Shown one piece after another: positions 50,354 through 62,100 of a stretch of DNA of 64,000 nucleotides. Source of the DNA: Streptomyces mobaraensis NBRC 13819 = DSM 40847 (GTDB lineage: Bacteria; Actinomycetota; Actinomycetes; Streptomycetales; Streptomycetaceae); the NCBI RefSeq assembly GCF_017916255.1, contig NZ_CP072827.1:6101501-6165500 (forward strand), given 5' to 3'. A model generated the notes under the pieces. It did no database searches, was not told the DNA's origin, and was given only the letters and a program-made list of their open reading frames with translations. Made by a program: the position numbers and the translations under genes. Positions within the stretch are counted from its first letter, which is position 1. Every line of letters begins with the position of its first letter.

Positions 50354-51757
50354 ATGGCTAGTGGCACGGCAGCAGGGGTGGACGGCGACGGGGGACGGGT
50401 GGACGCGCGGGCGCTCGACGAAGTCGTCCGGTTCACGTCCGAGCTGATCCGGATCGACACCACCAACCGCGGTGGCGGCGACTGCCGGGAGCGGCCCGCC
50501 GCCGAGTACGTGGCGGAGCGGCTCGCGGAGGTGGGGATCGAGCCGTTCCTGCTGGAGCGGAAGCCGGGGCGGACCAATGTGGTGGCCCGGGTTCCGGGCG
50601 CGGACCCGGTGGCGGGGGCGCTGCTCGTCCACGGGCACCTGGACGTGGTGCCGGCCGAGCCGGCGGACTGGGCCGAGCACCCGTTCTCGGGCGAGGTGCG
50701 GGACGGCGTCGTCTGGGGGCGCGGCGCGCTCGACATGAAGAACACGGACGCGATGGTGCTGGCCGTGGTCCGCGCCTGGGCGCGCGCGGGGGTGATGCCG
50801 CCGCGCGACATCGTGCTGGCGTTCACCGCGGACGAGGAGGACAAGGGGGAGGCCGGCGCCGGCTTCCTCGCGGACGAGCACGCCGCGCTGTTCGAGGGCT
50901 GCACCGAGGCGATCGGCGAGTCGGGCGCGTACACCGTCCACGGGGCCGGCGGGCTGCGGCTGTACCCGGTGGCGGCGGGGGAGCGCGGTTCGGCGTGGGT
51001 GGAGCTGAGGGCCCGGGGCACGGCCGGGCACGGGTCCAAGGTGAACCGGGAGAACGCGGTGGCCAGGCTGGCCGCCGCCGTCACCCGGATCGCCGAGTAC
51101 GAGTGGCCGGTCCGGCTCACCCCCGTCGTACGGGCCGCGCTGCGGGAACTCGCCGCCGCCCACGGCATCGACGTCGACCGCGACGGGCCGCGGCCGGAGG
51201 AGGTGGAGGAACTGCTGGGCAAGCTGGGTCCCGCCGCCAAGCTGGTGGCCGCGACCGTCCGGAACAGCGCCAACCCCACCATGCTCAGCGCCGGTTACAA
51301 AATCAACGTGATCCCGGGGACGGCCACCGCGTTCGTCGACGGCCGGACCGTGCCGGGCGGGGACGAGGAGTTCGCCGCCACCCTGGACCGGCTCACCGGC
51401 CCGGACGTGGACTGGACGTTCTTCCACCGCGAGCGGGCCCTGCAAGCGCCGGTGGACGCCCCGGTGTTCGCCCGGATGCGGGCCGCGCTGGAGCACTTCG
51501 ACCCGGACGCGTACGTGGTGCCGTTCTGCATGTCCGGCGGCACGGACGCCAAGCAGTTCTCCCGGCTGGGCGTCGCCGGTTACGGCTTCTCGCCGCTGCG
51601 GCTGCCCCCGGGCTTCGACTACCAGGGGCTGTTCCACGGCGTCGACGAGCGGGTGCCCGTGGACGCCCTGCACTTCGGCGTGCGGGTCCTGGACCGTTTT
51701 GTGATGCACGAGGCGAGCCCCCGCTCGTCCCACCACCCCCTGCCCGAGGAGGCGTAG
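50354..51757 (+). CDS. M20/M25/M40 family metallopeptidase
   Basis: 467 residues of the ArgE/DapE/CPG2-like family. The metal ligands are seen in LLVHGHLDVVP, GRGALDMKNTDAM and FTADEEDKGEAGAGF, with ESGAY as a further acidic ligand and FHGVDERVPVDAL carrying the last His near the C-terminus. A dimerisation domain separates the halves. It cleaves an amide such as an acyl-amino acid or dipeptide; substrate unknown. GGAGGAAG precedes ATG 50354. The S9 peptidase starts five bases after its stop, so the two form an operon. Confidence 0.92.
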   Translation: MASGTAAGVDGDGGRVDARALDEVVRFTSELIRIDTTNRGGGDCRERPAAEYVAERLAEVGIEPFLLERKPGRTNVVARVPGADPVAGALLVHGHLDVVPAEPADWAEHPFSGEVRDGVVWGRGALDMKNTDAMVLAVVRAWARAGVMPPRDIVLAFTADEEDKGEAGAGFLADEHAALFEGCTEAIGESGAYTVHGAGGLRLYPVAAGERGSAWVELRARGTAGHGSKVNRENAVARLAAAVTRIAEYEWPVRLTPVVRAALRELAAAHGIDVDRDGPRPEEVEELLGKLGPAAKLVAATVRNSANPTMLSAGYKINVIPGTATAFVDGRTVPGGDEEFAATLDRLTGPDVDWTFFHRERALQAPVDAPVFARMRAALEHFDPDAYVVPFCMSGGTDAKQFSRLGVAGYGFSPLRLPPGFDYQGLFHGVDERVPVDALHFGVRVLDRFVMHEASPRSSHHPLPEEA

Positions 51758-51762
51758 CGATC

Positions 51763-53898
51763 ATGGTGCCCAAGCCCACGGCGCCCTGCGGAACCTGGCC
51801 GTCCCCCGTGGACGCCGCCCTGGTGGCGGAGCACGGCGGCCGCCCCGATTTCGTGGGCTGGGTCGGCGACGACCTCTGGTGGGTCGCGGCCCGGCCGGCG
51901 GAGGGGGGCCGTCGGACGCTGATCCGGCGGCGTCCCGGCGGCGGGGAGGCCGTCGCGCTGCCCGCGCCGTGGGACGTCCGCACCCGGGTGCACGAGTACG
52001 GCGGGCGCGCCTGGGCCGGCACGGTCCGGGCGGCCTCCGGCGGCGGCCCGCTGCTGGTCTTCGCGCACGGCCCGGACCAGCGGCTGTACGCGTGGGAGCC
52101 GGACGGGCCCGACCCGTCGCCCCGGCCGCTCACCCCGACGTCCGCCGTCGGCGGCGGGCTGCGCTGGGCGGACCCGGTGCTCCTCACCGAACGGGGCGAA
52201 GTCTGGTGCGTACTGGAGGAGTTCACAGGCCCGGGGCCGGGCGACGTGCGGCGGCTGCTCGCCGCCGTTCCGCTCGACGGCCGCGCCGCCGGCGACCGGA
52301 CGGCCGTCCGCGAGCTGACGGACGACCGGCACCGCTTCGTGACCGGCCCGCGCCTCTCGCCGGACGGCAGCCGGGTGGCCTGGCTGGCCTGGGACCACCC
52401 CCGCATGCCCTGGGACGGCACCGAGCTGCGGATCGCGCGTGTCGACGGGGGAGGGGGCGGTGGCGCGGGCGACGGGTGGATCGCGGACGGTGGCGGCGGT
52501 GGCGCGGGCGCGGGCGACGGGCGGATCGCGGATGTCCATGGCGGTGCGGATGCTCCCGACAGCGCGGACGCCCAGCCGGACGGCGCCCTCGCCCGCTTCA
52601 CGGACGTGCGGACGGTCCTGGGCGGCCCGGAGGAGGCCGTCGCCCAGGTGGAGTGGGCGCCCGACGGCACCCTGCTGGCCGTCACCGACCGCACGGGCTG
52701 GTGGAACCTGCACCGGGTCGACCCGGAGACCGGCCGGGCCGTCAACCTCAGCCCCGCGAAACAGGAGTTCGCGGGGCCGCTGTGGCAGCTGGGGCAGCGC
52801 TGGTTCGTCCCGCTGCCCGGCGGACCGATCGCCGTGCTGCACGGCGCCGGCGCCCAGGTGCTCGGCGTCCTCGACTCCGAGACCGGGGCCGTGGCCGACG
52901 TCGCCGGGCCGTGGACGGAGTGGGCGCCCGCGCTGGACGCGCACGGCACCCGCGTGGTCGGCATCGCCGCCGGGCCCGCCGGCGGCTACGAGGTCGTCGA
53001 GCTGGACGGGCGGACGGGCCGGGCCCGGGTGGTCGGCGCCGCGCACCGGGACGTCGTCGACCCGGCGTACCTCCCGCGCCCGGAGGTCCGTACCTTCACC
53101 GGGCCCGACGGCCGCGAGGTGCACGCCCGGATCCACCGGCCGCGCCACCCCGAACGGGCCGTCCCGGACGGCGAACTGCCCCCGTTCGTCGTCCGCGCGC
53201 ACGGCGGCCCGACCGGCCGGACGCCCCTCGCGCTCGACCTGGGCGTCGCCTACTTCACCTCGCGCGGCATCGGTGTCGCCGTCGTCGACTACGGCGGCTC
53301 GACGGGGTACGGCCGCGCCTACCGGGAACGGCTTCGGGAGCGCTGGGGCGTCGTCGACGTCGAGGACTGCGCGACGGTCGCCGGGGCCCTGATCGCCGAG
53401 GGGGTCGCCGACCCGGCCCGGCTCGCGGTCCAGGGCGGCAGCGCGGGCGGCTGGACGGCCGCCCACTCCCTCGCCGCCACGGACCTGTACGCGTGCGGCA
53501 CGATGCTCTTCCCGTTCCTTGACCTCATGGCGGAGGCCGACGACGGCACCCACGACTTCGAGTCCCACTACACGGAGAGCCTGATCGGCCCGCGCGACCG
53601 GGTGCCCGAGCGCTACCGCGAACGGTCGCCGCTCCGCCGGGCGGACCGCATCAAGGTGCCCTTCCTGCTCCTCCACGGCCTGGACGACCCGGTCTGCCCG
53701 CCCGGCCAGAGCGAGGCCCTGGCCCGGGCGGCGCGCGGTCGCGGGGTACCGCACGCCTTCCTCGCCTTCGAGGGGGAGGGGCACGGCTTCCGCCGGAAGG
53801 AGACGCTGGTACGGGCGCTGGAGGCGGAACTCTCCCTGTACGCCCAGACGTTCGGCTTCGACGCGCCGGGGGTGCCGGAGCTGGAACTCGACCGGTGA
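51763..53898 (+). CDS. S9 family (prolyl oligopeptidase-like) peptidase
   Basis: 711 residues. An N-terminal beta-propeller (about 1-430) gates a C-terminal alpha/beta hydrolase. The nucleophile Ser is in VQGGSAGGWTAA, the Asp in LLHGLDDPVCPPGQS and the His in FEGEGHGFRRKET. The propeller has an inserted Gly/Asp-rich loop (about 228-270) made of two copies of a GGGGGAGxGDG(W/R)IAD unit, encoded by an imperfect repeat at about 52444-52545. It is coupled to the M20 gene and followed by a strong hairpin. Expected role is peptide turnover. Confidence 0.92.
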   Translation: MVPKPTAPCGTWPSPVDAALVAEHGGRPDFVGWVGDDLWWVAARPAEGGRRTLIRRRPGGGEAVALPAPWDVRTRVHEYGGRAWAGTVRAASGGGPLLVFAHGPDQRLYAWEPDGPDPSPRPLTPTSAVGGGLRWADPVLLTERGEVWCVLEEFTGPGPGDVRRLLAAVPLDGRAAGDRTAVRELTDDRHRFVTGPRLSPDGSRVAWLAWDHPRMPWDGTELRIARVDGGGGGGAGDGWIADGGGGGAGAGDGRIADVHGGADAPDSADAQPDGALARFTDVRTVLGGPEEAVAQVEWAPDGTLLAVTDRTGWWNLHRVDPETGRAVNLSPAKQEFAGPLWQLGQRWFVPLPGGPIAVLHGAGAQVLGVLDSETGAVADVAGPWTEWAPALDAHGTRVVGIAAGPAGGYEVVELDGRTGRARVVGAAHRDVVDPAYLPRPEVRTFTGPDGREVHARIHRPRHPERAVPDGELPPFVVRAHGGPTGRTPLALDLGVAYFTSRGIGVAVVDYGGSTGYGRAYRERLRERWGVVDVEDCATVAGALIAEGVADPARLAVQGGSAGGWTAAHSLAATDLYACGTMLFPFLDLMAEADDGTHDFESHYTESLIGPRDRVPERYRERSPLRRADRIKVPFLLLHGLDDPVCPPGQSEALARAARGRGVPHAFLAFEGEGHGFRRKETLVRALEAELSLYAQTFGFDAPGVPELELDR

Positions 53899-53901
53899 CG
53901 G

Positions 53902-53924
53902 CGGCCGGGGCTCGCCCCCGGCCG
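53902..53924 (+). terminator. Hairpin after the peptidase operon
   Basis: CGGCCGGGG (53902-53910) and CCCCGGCCG (53916-53924) form a perfect 9-bp stem with a 5-base loop, four bases past the stop codon of the S9 gene. Confidence 0.75.
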
Positions 53925-54014
53925 TTCTCCCGCCTTCGGGGCATCGGAACAACGGAATCAAAGGGGAGGGACGGGCGAGCGGTAGCGGTGATTCCCCCAG
54001 GCCGGCAGCTCATG

Positions 54015-54033
54015 TAAGGTAAGGCTTACCTTA
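54015..54033 (+). promoter_or_regulatory. Iron box (DmdR/IdeR-type operator)
   Basis: TAAGGTAAGGCTTACCTTA is a 19-bp inverted repeat, symmetric apart from its central base. It matches the actinomycete iron-box consensus (TTAGGTTAGSCTAACCTAA). It lies 29 bases upstream of the dhbA start, where bound DmdR1/IdeR with Fe2+ would block transcription. The siderophore genes should therefore be expressed in low iron. Confidence 0.93.
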
Positions 54034-54061
54034 TTCGCACTGGATGGTGGGGGAACCCGTC

Positions 54062-54841
54062 GTGGAGCACACTGAACTCTCCGGCCGCGTCGCGCTGGTC
54101 ACCGGCGCCGGACAGGGCATAGGCGAGGCCGTGGTCCGGGCCCTCGTCGCACGGGGAGCCCGGGTCGCGGCCCTCGACGCGGTGCCCGACGGCATCGGCG
54201 AACTGGCGGCGGAGTACGGGCCCGAGCGGGTCACCGCCCACACCGCCGACGTCTCGGACGCCGCCGCCGTCGAGGCCGTCGTCGAGGAGGTGGAGACGTC
54301 CGTCGGGCCGCTCGGCATCCTCGTCAACGTGGCCGGGGTCCTGCACTCCTCGCCCGTCGTCGCCCTCACCGACGAGATGTGGGACCGCACCTTCGCCGTC
54401 AACACCACCGGCGTCTTCGTCGCCTCCCGCGCCGTCGCCCGCCGGATGGCCGCGCGCGGCGCCGGCTGCGTGGTGACGGTCGGTTCCAACGCGGCGGGCG
54501 TGCCCCGGACCGGCATGGCCGCCTACGCGGCGTCCAAGGCGGCGGCGACCATGTTCACCAAATGCCTGGGCCTCGAACTCGGCCGCAGCGGCGTGCGCTG
54601 CAACGTCGTGTCCCCCGGTTCCACCGACACCGCCATGCAACGGGCGCTGTGGACGGACGACGAGGCGCCCGCCCGCGTCATCGACGGCGACCCCGGCACG
54701 TACCGCGTCGGCATCCCCCTCGGCCGGATCGCCGAACCCTCGGACATCGCCGACGCCGTCGCCTTCCTCGTCTCGGACCGGGCCCGGCACATCACCATGC
54801 ACAACCTGTACGTGGACGGCGGCGCGACGCTGCGCGCCTGA
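54062..54841 (+). CDS. dhbA: 2,3-Dihydro-2,3-dihydroxybenzoate dehydrogenase
   Basis: 259-residue SDR oxidising 2,3-dihydro-2,3-dihydroxybenzoate to 2,3-dihydroxybenzoate with NAD+. Motifs: [11 protein letters not shown], Asp at the end of the second strand (ALDAVPDG), NVAG, Ser in [14 protein letters not shown], and [19 protein letters not shown]. The segment [18 protein letters not shown] is typical of EntA/DhbA. GTG 54062 is chosen for GGGGGAA six bases upstream; ATG 54044 has no site. It is the first gene behind the iron box. Confidence 0.92.
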   Translation: MEHTELSGRVALVTGAGQGIGEAVVRALVARGARVAALDAVPDGIGELAAEYGPERVTAHTADVSDAAAVEAVVEEVETSVGPLGILVNVAGVLHSSPVVALTDEMWDRTFAVNTTGVFVASRAVARRMAARGAGCVVTVGSNAAGVPRTGMAAYAASKAAATMFTKCLGLELGRSGVRCNVVSPGSTDTAMQRALWTDDEAPARVIDGDPGTYRVGIPLGRIAEPSDIADAVAFLVSDRARHITMHNLYVDGGATLRA

Positions 54842-55126
54842 CGGAACGTTTCGGCCGGTGGTTTCCCGACGGTGGTGCCCGTCGGCGGCCGGGGAAGGCG
54901 AGCCTCCCGTCGGTGCGGCCTCGGGGGCGTCGGCCCGGGCCCGGCCGACGCCCCCTGGCGGGCGCTCACCCTGCCCCGTCGCTTCCCTTTCGGCACTCCT
55001 GGTCCCGTCCAGCCCCTCCCGGCGCCCTGGCCCCTCCCGTCGCCCCCCCCGGGGACCGGCCGGACCCCACCCCCACCCCCCACCCCACGCCCGGCGTCCA
55101 CTCGCGCCGGAGGAACGGAGCAGCAG
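54842..55126. other. Hairpin-bearing gap between dhbA and dhbC
   Basis: 285 bases without a gene. A 13-bp perfect stem (GGGGGCGTCGGCC at 54923-54935 with its complement at 54943-54955) could terminate or attenuate transcription between dhbA and the rest of the cluster. From about 55030 to 55090 the plus strand is almost pure pyrimidine with C-runs. Confidence 0.6.
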
Positions 55127-56454
55127 GTGACCACGGTTCAGCACGTCACCGCCCCGCCGCCGAACGAGCCCGCCGGGCGCGCCGGCGCCACCGGTGCGAT
55201 ATCCGCTTCACCCACGTCACGCACGCCATCCGCACCACCCACACCACTCGCATCCCCGAAAACCTCGCGGAACGACGCCGAACGGCGCGGCGCCGTCGAA
55301 GCCGTCGGCGCCGCGACCGAACTCCTCCACGCCTACGACCCCCACGACACCCGCTTCTTCGCCTCGCCCACCCGCACCCTCCTCGCCCGCGGCGTACGCG
55401 CCGAAGTCCCGCACGGAGACGCCCCGTTGGCGCGGCGCGTCGCCGAGACCCTGGAGACCCAGCGGCGCGCGGGCCACCCCACGCCCCTCGTCATCGGGTC
55501 CGTGCCCTTCGACCGGAGCGCACCGGCCGCCCTCGCCGTCCCGGAGACCGTCCGCACCGCTCCGTCGCCGGCCGCCGACCCGCTCATGGCGCTCCCCGCC
55601 GTGCCCCCGCCCGCCGCCGAGTGGGACGTCCGTCCGGAGCCCGCGCCCGCCGGTTACGCGGCGGCCGTCGCCGAGGCGGTGCGCCGGATGAAGGACGGGG
55701 AGTTCGGGAAGGTCGTCCTCTCCCGCACCCTCCGCCTCACCTCCTCCCGCGACCTCGACCTCCCCGCGCTGCTCGACCGCCTCGCCCGCCGCGACCCCAC
55801 GGGCTACACCTTCGCGGTGCCGTCCGGCCCCGGCCGGACGCTGCTCGGCGCCAGCCCCGAACTGCTCGTCTCCAAGCGGGGCGGACGGATCGTCACCAAC
55901 CCCCTCGCCGGTTCGACGCCGCGCAGCGCCGACCTGGCCGAGGACGTCCGCCGGGCGGCGGCCCTGCTGGAGTCCGAGAAGGACCTGCACGAGCACGCCA
56001 TGGTCGTCGACGCGATCCGCGACGCGCTCGCCCCGTACTGCCGCTCCCTCGACGTCCCCGAACGCCCCACCCTCGTGCGCACGGCCACCATGTGGCACCT
56101 CTCCACCACCCTCCGCGCCGAGCCGGCCGACCCGTCCGTCTCCGCGCTGGAGCTGGCCTGCGCCCTCCACCCCACCCCCGCCGTCTGCGGCACCCCGACC
56201 GACACCGCCCGCCGCGTCATCGGGGAGCTCGAACCGTTCGACCGCGGCGCGTTCACCGGGATGGTCGGCTGGGGCGACGCCGACGGCGACGGCGAGTGGG
56301 TCGTCACCATCCGCTGCGCGGAGGCCGAACCGGCCGCCCGGCGGCTGCGGCTGTACGCCGGGGCGGGCGTGGTCGAGCAGTCGGACCCGGAGGCGGAGAC
56401 CGCCGAGACCGGCGCCAAGTTCCGTACGTTCTTGCAGGCAGTGGGAGTGGACCA

Positions 56455-56458
<4 letters not shown>
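55127..56458 (+). CDS. dhbC: Isochorismate synthase
   Basis: 443 residues from GTG 55127 (GGAG six bases upstream). It converts chorismate to isochorismate, the first committed step to 2,3-dihydroxybenzoate. The chorismate-binding core has [57 protein letters not shown] and [16 protein letters not shown], and ends with [16 protein letters not shown]. The first 45 residues are a Ser/Thr/Pro tail absent from typical EntC. Its TGA overlaps the GTG of dhbE. Confidence 0.95.
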
Positions 56459-58191
<1,733 letters not shown>

Positions 58192-58207
58192 GGGGGCGGG
58201 TGGGAGA

Positions 58208-58307
58208 CGGTTTCCGGACCGGCACCGGCGAACGGTTTCCGGACCGGCACCGGCGAACGGTTTCCGGACCGGCACCGGCGAACGGTTTCCGGACCGGCAC
58301 CGGCGAC
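58208..58307. repeat. 25-bp tandem repeat, four copies
   Basis: Four adjacent units of 25 bp starting CGGTTTCCGGACCGGCACCG. The first three are identical and the last differs only at its final base. They fill the start of the dhbE-dhbB gap. They are followed by a degenerate ACAGCGACCGCGAA-like run to about 58390. There are no spacers, so this is not a CRISPR array. Confidence 0.92.
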
Positions 58308-58438
58308 CGCGAGTCGTAAGACAGCGACCGCGAACCGCAGGACAGCAACAGCGAACAGCAGCGATCAAGCACATCAGCGACAGCCGACAGCGCGGCGCGA
58401 GCCGCCCGCTCACGACCCCACCGAAAGGCCACCGCACC

Positions 58439-59080
58439 ATGGCGCTCCCCGCCATCACCCCCTACCCCATGCCCGCCGAGGCCGACCTCCCGGCGAACAA
58501 GGTGGACTGGACCGTCGACCCGGACCGCGCGGTCCTGCTCGTCCACGACCTCCAGAACTACTTCCTCGGCGCCTTCACGGCCGGTGCCTCGCCGGTGACC
58601 GAACTGCTCGCCAACGTCGGCCGGTTGAAGAAGGAGTGCGCGCGGCTCGGCATCCCGGTCGTGTACTCGGCGCAGCCCGGCGGCCAGAGCCCCGCCGAGC
58701 GCGGCCTCCAGCAGGACTTCTGGGGGCCCGGACTGCCCGCCGACGGGCACGCGGAGGCCATCGCCGAGGCGGTGGCGCCCGACGCCGGGGACACCGTCCT
58801 CACCAAGTGGAAGTACAGCGCGTTCGTCCGCTCCGACCTGGCCGAGCGGATGGCCGCGCAGGGCCGTGACCAGCTCGTCGTCGTCGGCGTCTACGCGCAC
58901 ATCGGTGTCCTGATGACGGCCTGCGACGCGTGGATGCGCGACATCCGGCCGTTCGTCGTCGCGGACGCCGTGGCCGACTTCTCGGCTGACGACCACGCCA
59001 TGGCCCTGCGCTGGGCCGCCGCCAAGTGCGCCGTCGTCACCACGACCGACCGGATCCTGACGGGCGCCGAGGGGAACTGA
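58439..59080 (+). CDS. dhbB: Isochorismatase (DhbB/EntB type) without carrier domain
   Basis: 213 residues. It hydrolyses the enol-ether of isochorismate to 2,3-dihydro-2,3-dihydroxybenzoate. Catalytic Asp in AVLLVHDLQNYFLGAF, Lys in LTKWKYSAFVRSDL, and the conserved VVVGVYAHIGVLMTACDAWM. EntB/DhbB proteins normally run to about 285-310 residues with a C-terminal aryl carrier domain (GGDSI/L motif). Here the protein stops after the hydrolase domain and no serine motif follows. The dihydroxybenzoyl carrier must come from another gene. It is 247 bases from dhbE across the 25-bp repeat. Confidence 0.92.
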   Translation: MALPAITPYPMPAEADLPANKVDWTVDPDRAVLLVHDLQNYFLGAFTAGASPVTELLANVGRLKKECARLGIPVVYSAQPGGQSPAERGLQQDFWGPGLPADGHAEAIAEAVAPDAGDTVLTKWKYSAFVRSDLAERMAAQGRDQLVVVGVYAHIGVLMTACDAWMRDIRPFVVADAVADFSADDHAMALRWAAAKCAVVTTTDRILTGAEGN

Positions 59081-59189
59081 CGGCCATGTCCCCGAACCGA
59101 GACCCGCGCCGCCGCACCCGGCGGCCGGGCCGTGGCGACCGCGGTGGGTTCCGCCCGGCGGTTCCCGTGACGACGCCGGGAGCGCGACG

Positions 59190-62100
59190 GTGACCGTACG
59201 GACCCTCGACCGGTTCCCGCTTCCGCCTTCCGCCGTCCGGGAGAGCGCTCCGGGGGACGCCCGGGAGAACGCCCGCGAGAACGCGCTGGAGAACTCGCTG
59301 GAGAACTCCCGGGAGCGCACCGCCCCCGAGGCCGCGGCACCGCCAGGGCTGCGCCTGACGGCCGCCCAGCGCGAGCTGTGGTCCCGGCCGGGCCGCGAGC
59401 AGGGCGGAGCGACGCAGGTCAGCGCGACGTCGGTCACCGCCGCGCCGATCACCGCCGCGCCGATCACCGCCGCGTACCGGGAGATCCGCGGCCCGCTCGA
59501 CCCGGTCCTGTTCGCGGAGGCGCTGCACCGCACGGTCGGCGAGGCGGACGCTTTGCGCATGCGCGTCGTCGACACTCCGGACGGTCCCCGCCAGCGGCCG
59601 ATCGCGATCGAGCCGCCGGGCCACGGGTTCCCGCTCTGCGCCGCGGACTTGCGTGTGACGGAAGGGATGGGCGAGACCGGTGGGGGAGACGGCGGTGAGG
59701 ACCCGGAGGCGTTCCGCACCGCGCTGACGTGGATGCGCGCGGACCTCGTCCGGGGGTTCGACCCGGACGGCGGGCCGCTGTTCGCGTACGCGCTGTTCCG
59801 CGTCGGCGACCGGCGCTGGCTCTGGTACCGGCGGGTGCACCGGGCCCTGCTCGACGCGCACGGCCACCGGCTGGTGGACCGCCGGGTGGCCGAGGTGTAC
59901 ACGGCCCTGGCGGCCGGCGAGGACCCGGGCCCCAGCCCGTTCGGCCGGCTCGCGGACCTCGTCGCCGAGGACGCGGCCTACCGCGCCTCGCCCGCCCGCG
60001 AACGGGACCGCGCGTACTGGCGGAGCCGGCTCGCGCACCCGACCGTCGGGGACGACGACGCGAGCCACACCTCAAGCGATCACCACCGTCATCCCCATCC
60101 CACCGGGAACACCTTCCACCTCGACGCCGAGACCACGGCCGGGCTGTGCGAACTCGCCGCGTCCGTCCGGGGTTCCCGGACCGGGCTGCTCCTCGCCGCC
60201 CAGGCCCTGCACCTGTGCCGCGCCACCGGGCGCCGGGACGTCTTCCTCGGCCTGCCGCTGCCGGGACGCACGGGACCGGCGGCGCTGCGCGTGCCCGGGA
60301 CCGTACGGAACACGGTTCCGCTGCGACTCGCCGTCAGCCCCGACGCCACCCTCGCCGGCCTGGTCCGGCAGGCCGACGACGCCGTCCGCGAGGCCCGTGC
60401 GCACCAGCGCTACCGCCGCGCCGACCTCCGCCGCGACCTCGGTCTCCCGGCCGGGCATCCCGCCCTCGCCGGACCGCTGGTCGACGTCGTCCCGGCCGTG
60501 GAACCGGTCGCCTTCGCCGGCGCGCCCTCCACGCTCCACGCGCTCACCCCCGAGAAGACCGGCGAGGGGGCAGCCGTCACCTTCCGCTTCCCCTCCGGCG
60601 AGACGGCGGACGAGGGCCTCCGAGTGGACACATGGACCGACCATCCGTCCGAGCCTCAGGAGCAACGGCATGCCCTGCACGCCCTGCTGACCCGCCTCCC
60701 GGCCCTGGACCCCCACGTACCGCTCTCCGACCTGTCCCTCGTCCCTGACGAGGAACACGAACGCGCCCTTCGCGAAGGCAACGACACGGCCGTTCCCGTT
60801 CCGGCCACGACGGCGATCGGCCCCTTCGAGGCCCGTGCCGCCCGGACCCCCGAGGCGACCGCCCTCGTCGCCGGCGACGAGCGCCTGACCTACGCCCGCC
60901 TGAACGCCCGCGCCAACCGCCTGGCCCGCCACCTCACCACCCTCGGCGTCCGCCCCGGCACCTTCGCCGCCGTCGACCTGCCCTGGTCGACCGCCGGGGT
61001 GGTGGCCCTGCTCGCCGTCCTGAAGGCGGGCGGCGCTTGCTTGTTCTCGGGGGAAGGGGAGGCACGCGGGAAGGATTCGCACGCCATCGGCGGCCCACGC
61101 GCCGCCGGTCCGTACGGTGAACCGACCGTACCAGTCTGCGTCTTGACGACCGCGTCCACCCGGTCGGCCTGTTCCGCCCGGTCCGCGGAAGGCCCCCGAA
61201 CCGTCCTGCTGGACGACCCTGACCTCCCGGCCGTCCTGGCCGCCCACCCACCCGTCGATCCGGCCCGCGCACTGACCCCCCACGACCCCGCCTACGCCAC
61301 CCGCACCACCAACACCAACCACCACACCGTCGTCGTCCCCCACTCCGCTCTCGACAACCGCCTCCGCTGGCTCCAACACCACCACCCCCTCACACCCGCC
61401 GACCGACTCCTCCTCCAAGGCCCCTCCTCCCCGGACACCTTGGCGGTTGAAGTGCTGTGGCCCCTGCGCGAGGGAGCGACGCTCGTCCTGGCCGCGCCGG
61501 AGACCGGTGAGACCGGTACGAGCGGTACGAGCGGTAACGAGGCGGCGGACGGCCGGGCGAGCGGCTGCGGTGCCGACGCACCCGCGGCCGAGACCGGACC
61601 GGATGACCGGCCCGACGAGGCCGGCGAAGCCGGCGCGCCGGTCCCATCACCCGCGCGTCGCGTACGCGAACACGGCATCACCGTAGCCCGCTTCGACACC
61701 GCCGCCCTCCGGAAGTTCCTGGGTGCGCCGGAAGCGGGGGAGTGCGGACGGTTGCGGCACGTCCTGACCGGCGGGGAACCGCCGGACCAGGCGACCGCCG
61801 ATCGCTTCACCCGCCTACTGCCGCACACCGCCCTGCACCACCACTTCGGCCCACCGGAGGCGCCCTCGGCGGCGCACCGCACGTGGGCGCCAGAGGGGGC
61901 CGCGCCGCACGGAACCGTCCGGCCCGTCTGGAACGCGCGCCTCCACGTCCTCGACCCGGCGCTCAGGCCCTGTCCGCCGGGCGTCCCGGGCGAGTTGTAC
62001 ATCGCGGGCACCCCGCTCGCCATGGGGTACGCCGGCCACCCGGCCCGTACCGCCGGGCGTTTCCCGGCCGACCCGTACGGGCCGCCCGGAACGCGGATGT

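Noticed and set aside
49912..50361. 149-codon plus-strand frame before the M20 peptidase
   Set aside because: Glycine- and arginine-rich with no ribosome site or family resemblance; it arises from a G/T-rich tract.
58208..58307. Possible CRISPR array
   Set aside because: Repeats are directly adjacent with no spacers and there are no cas genes. The same reasoning excludes the 27615-27840 array.
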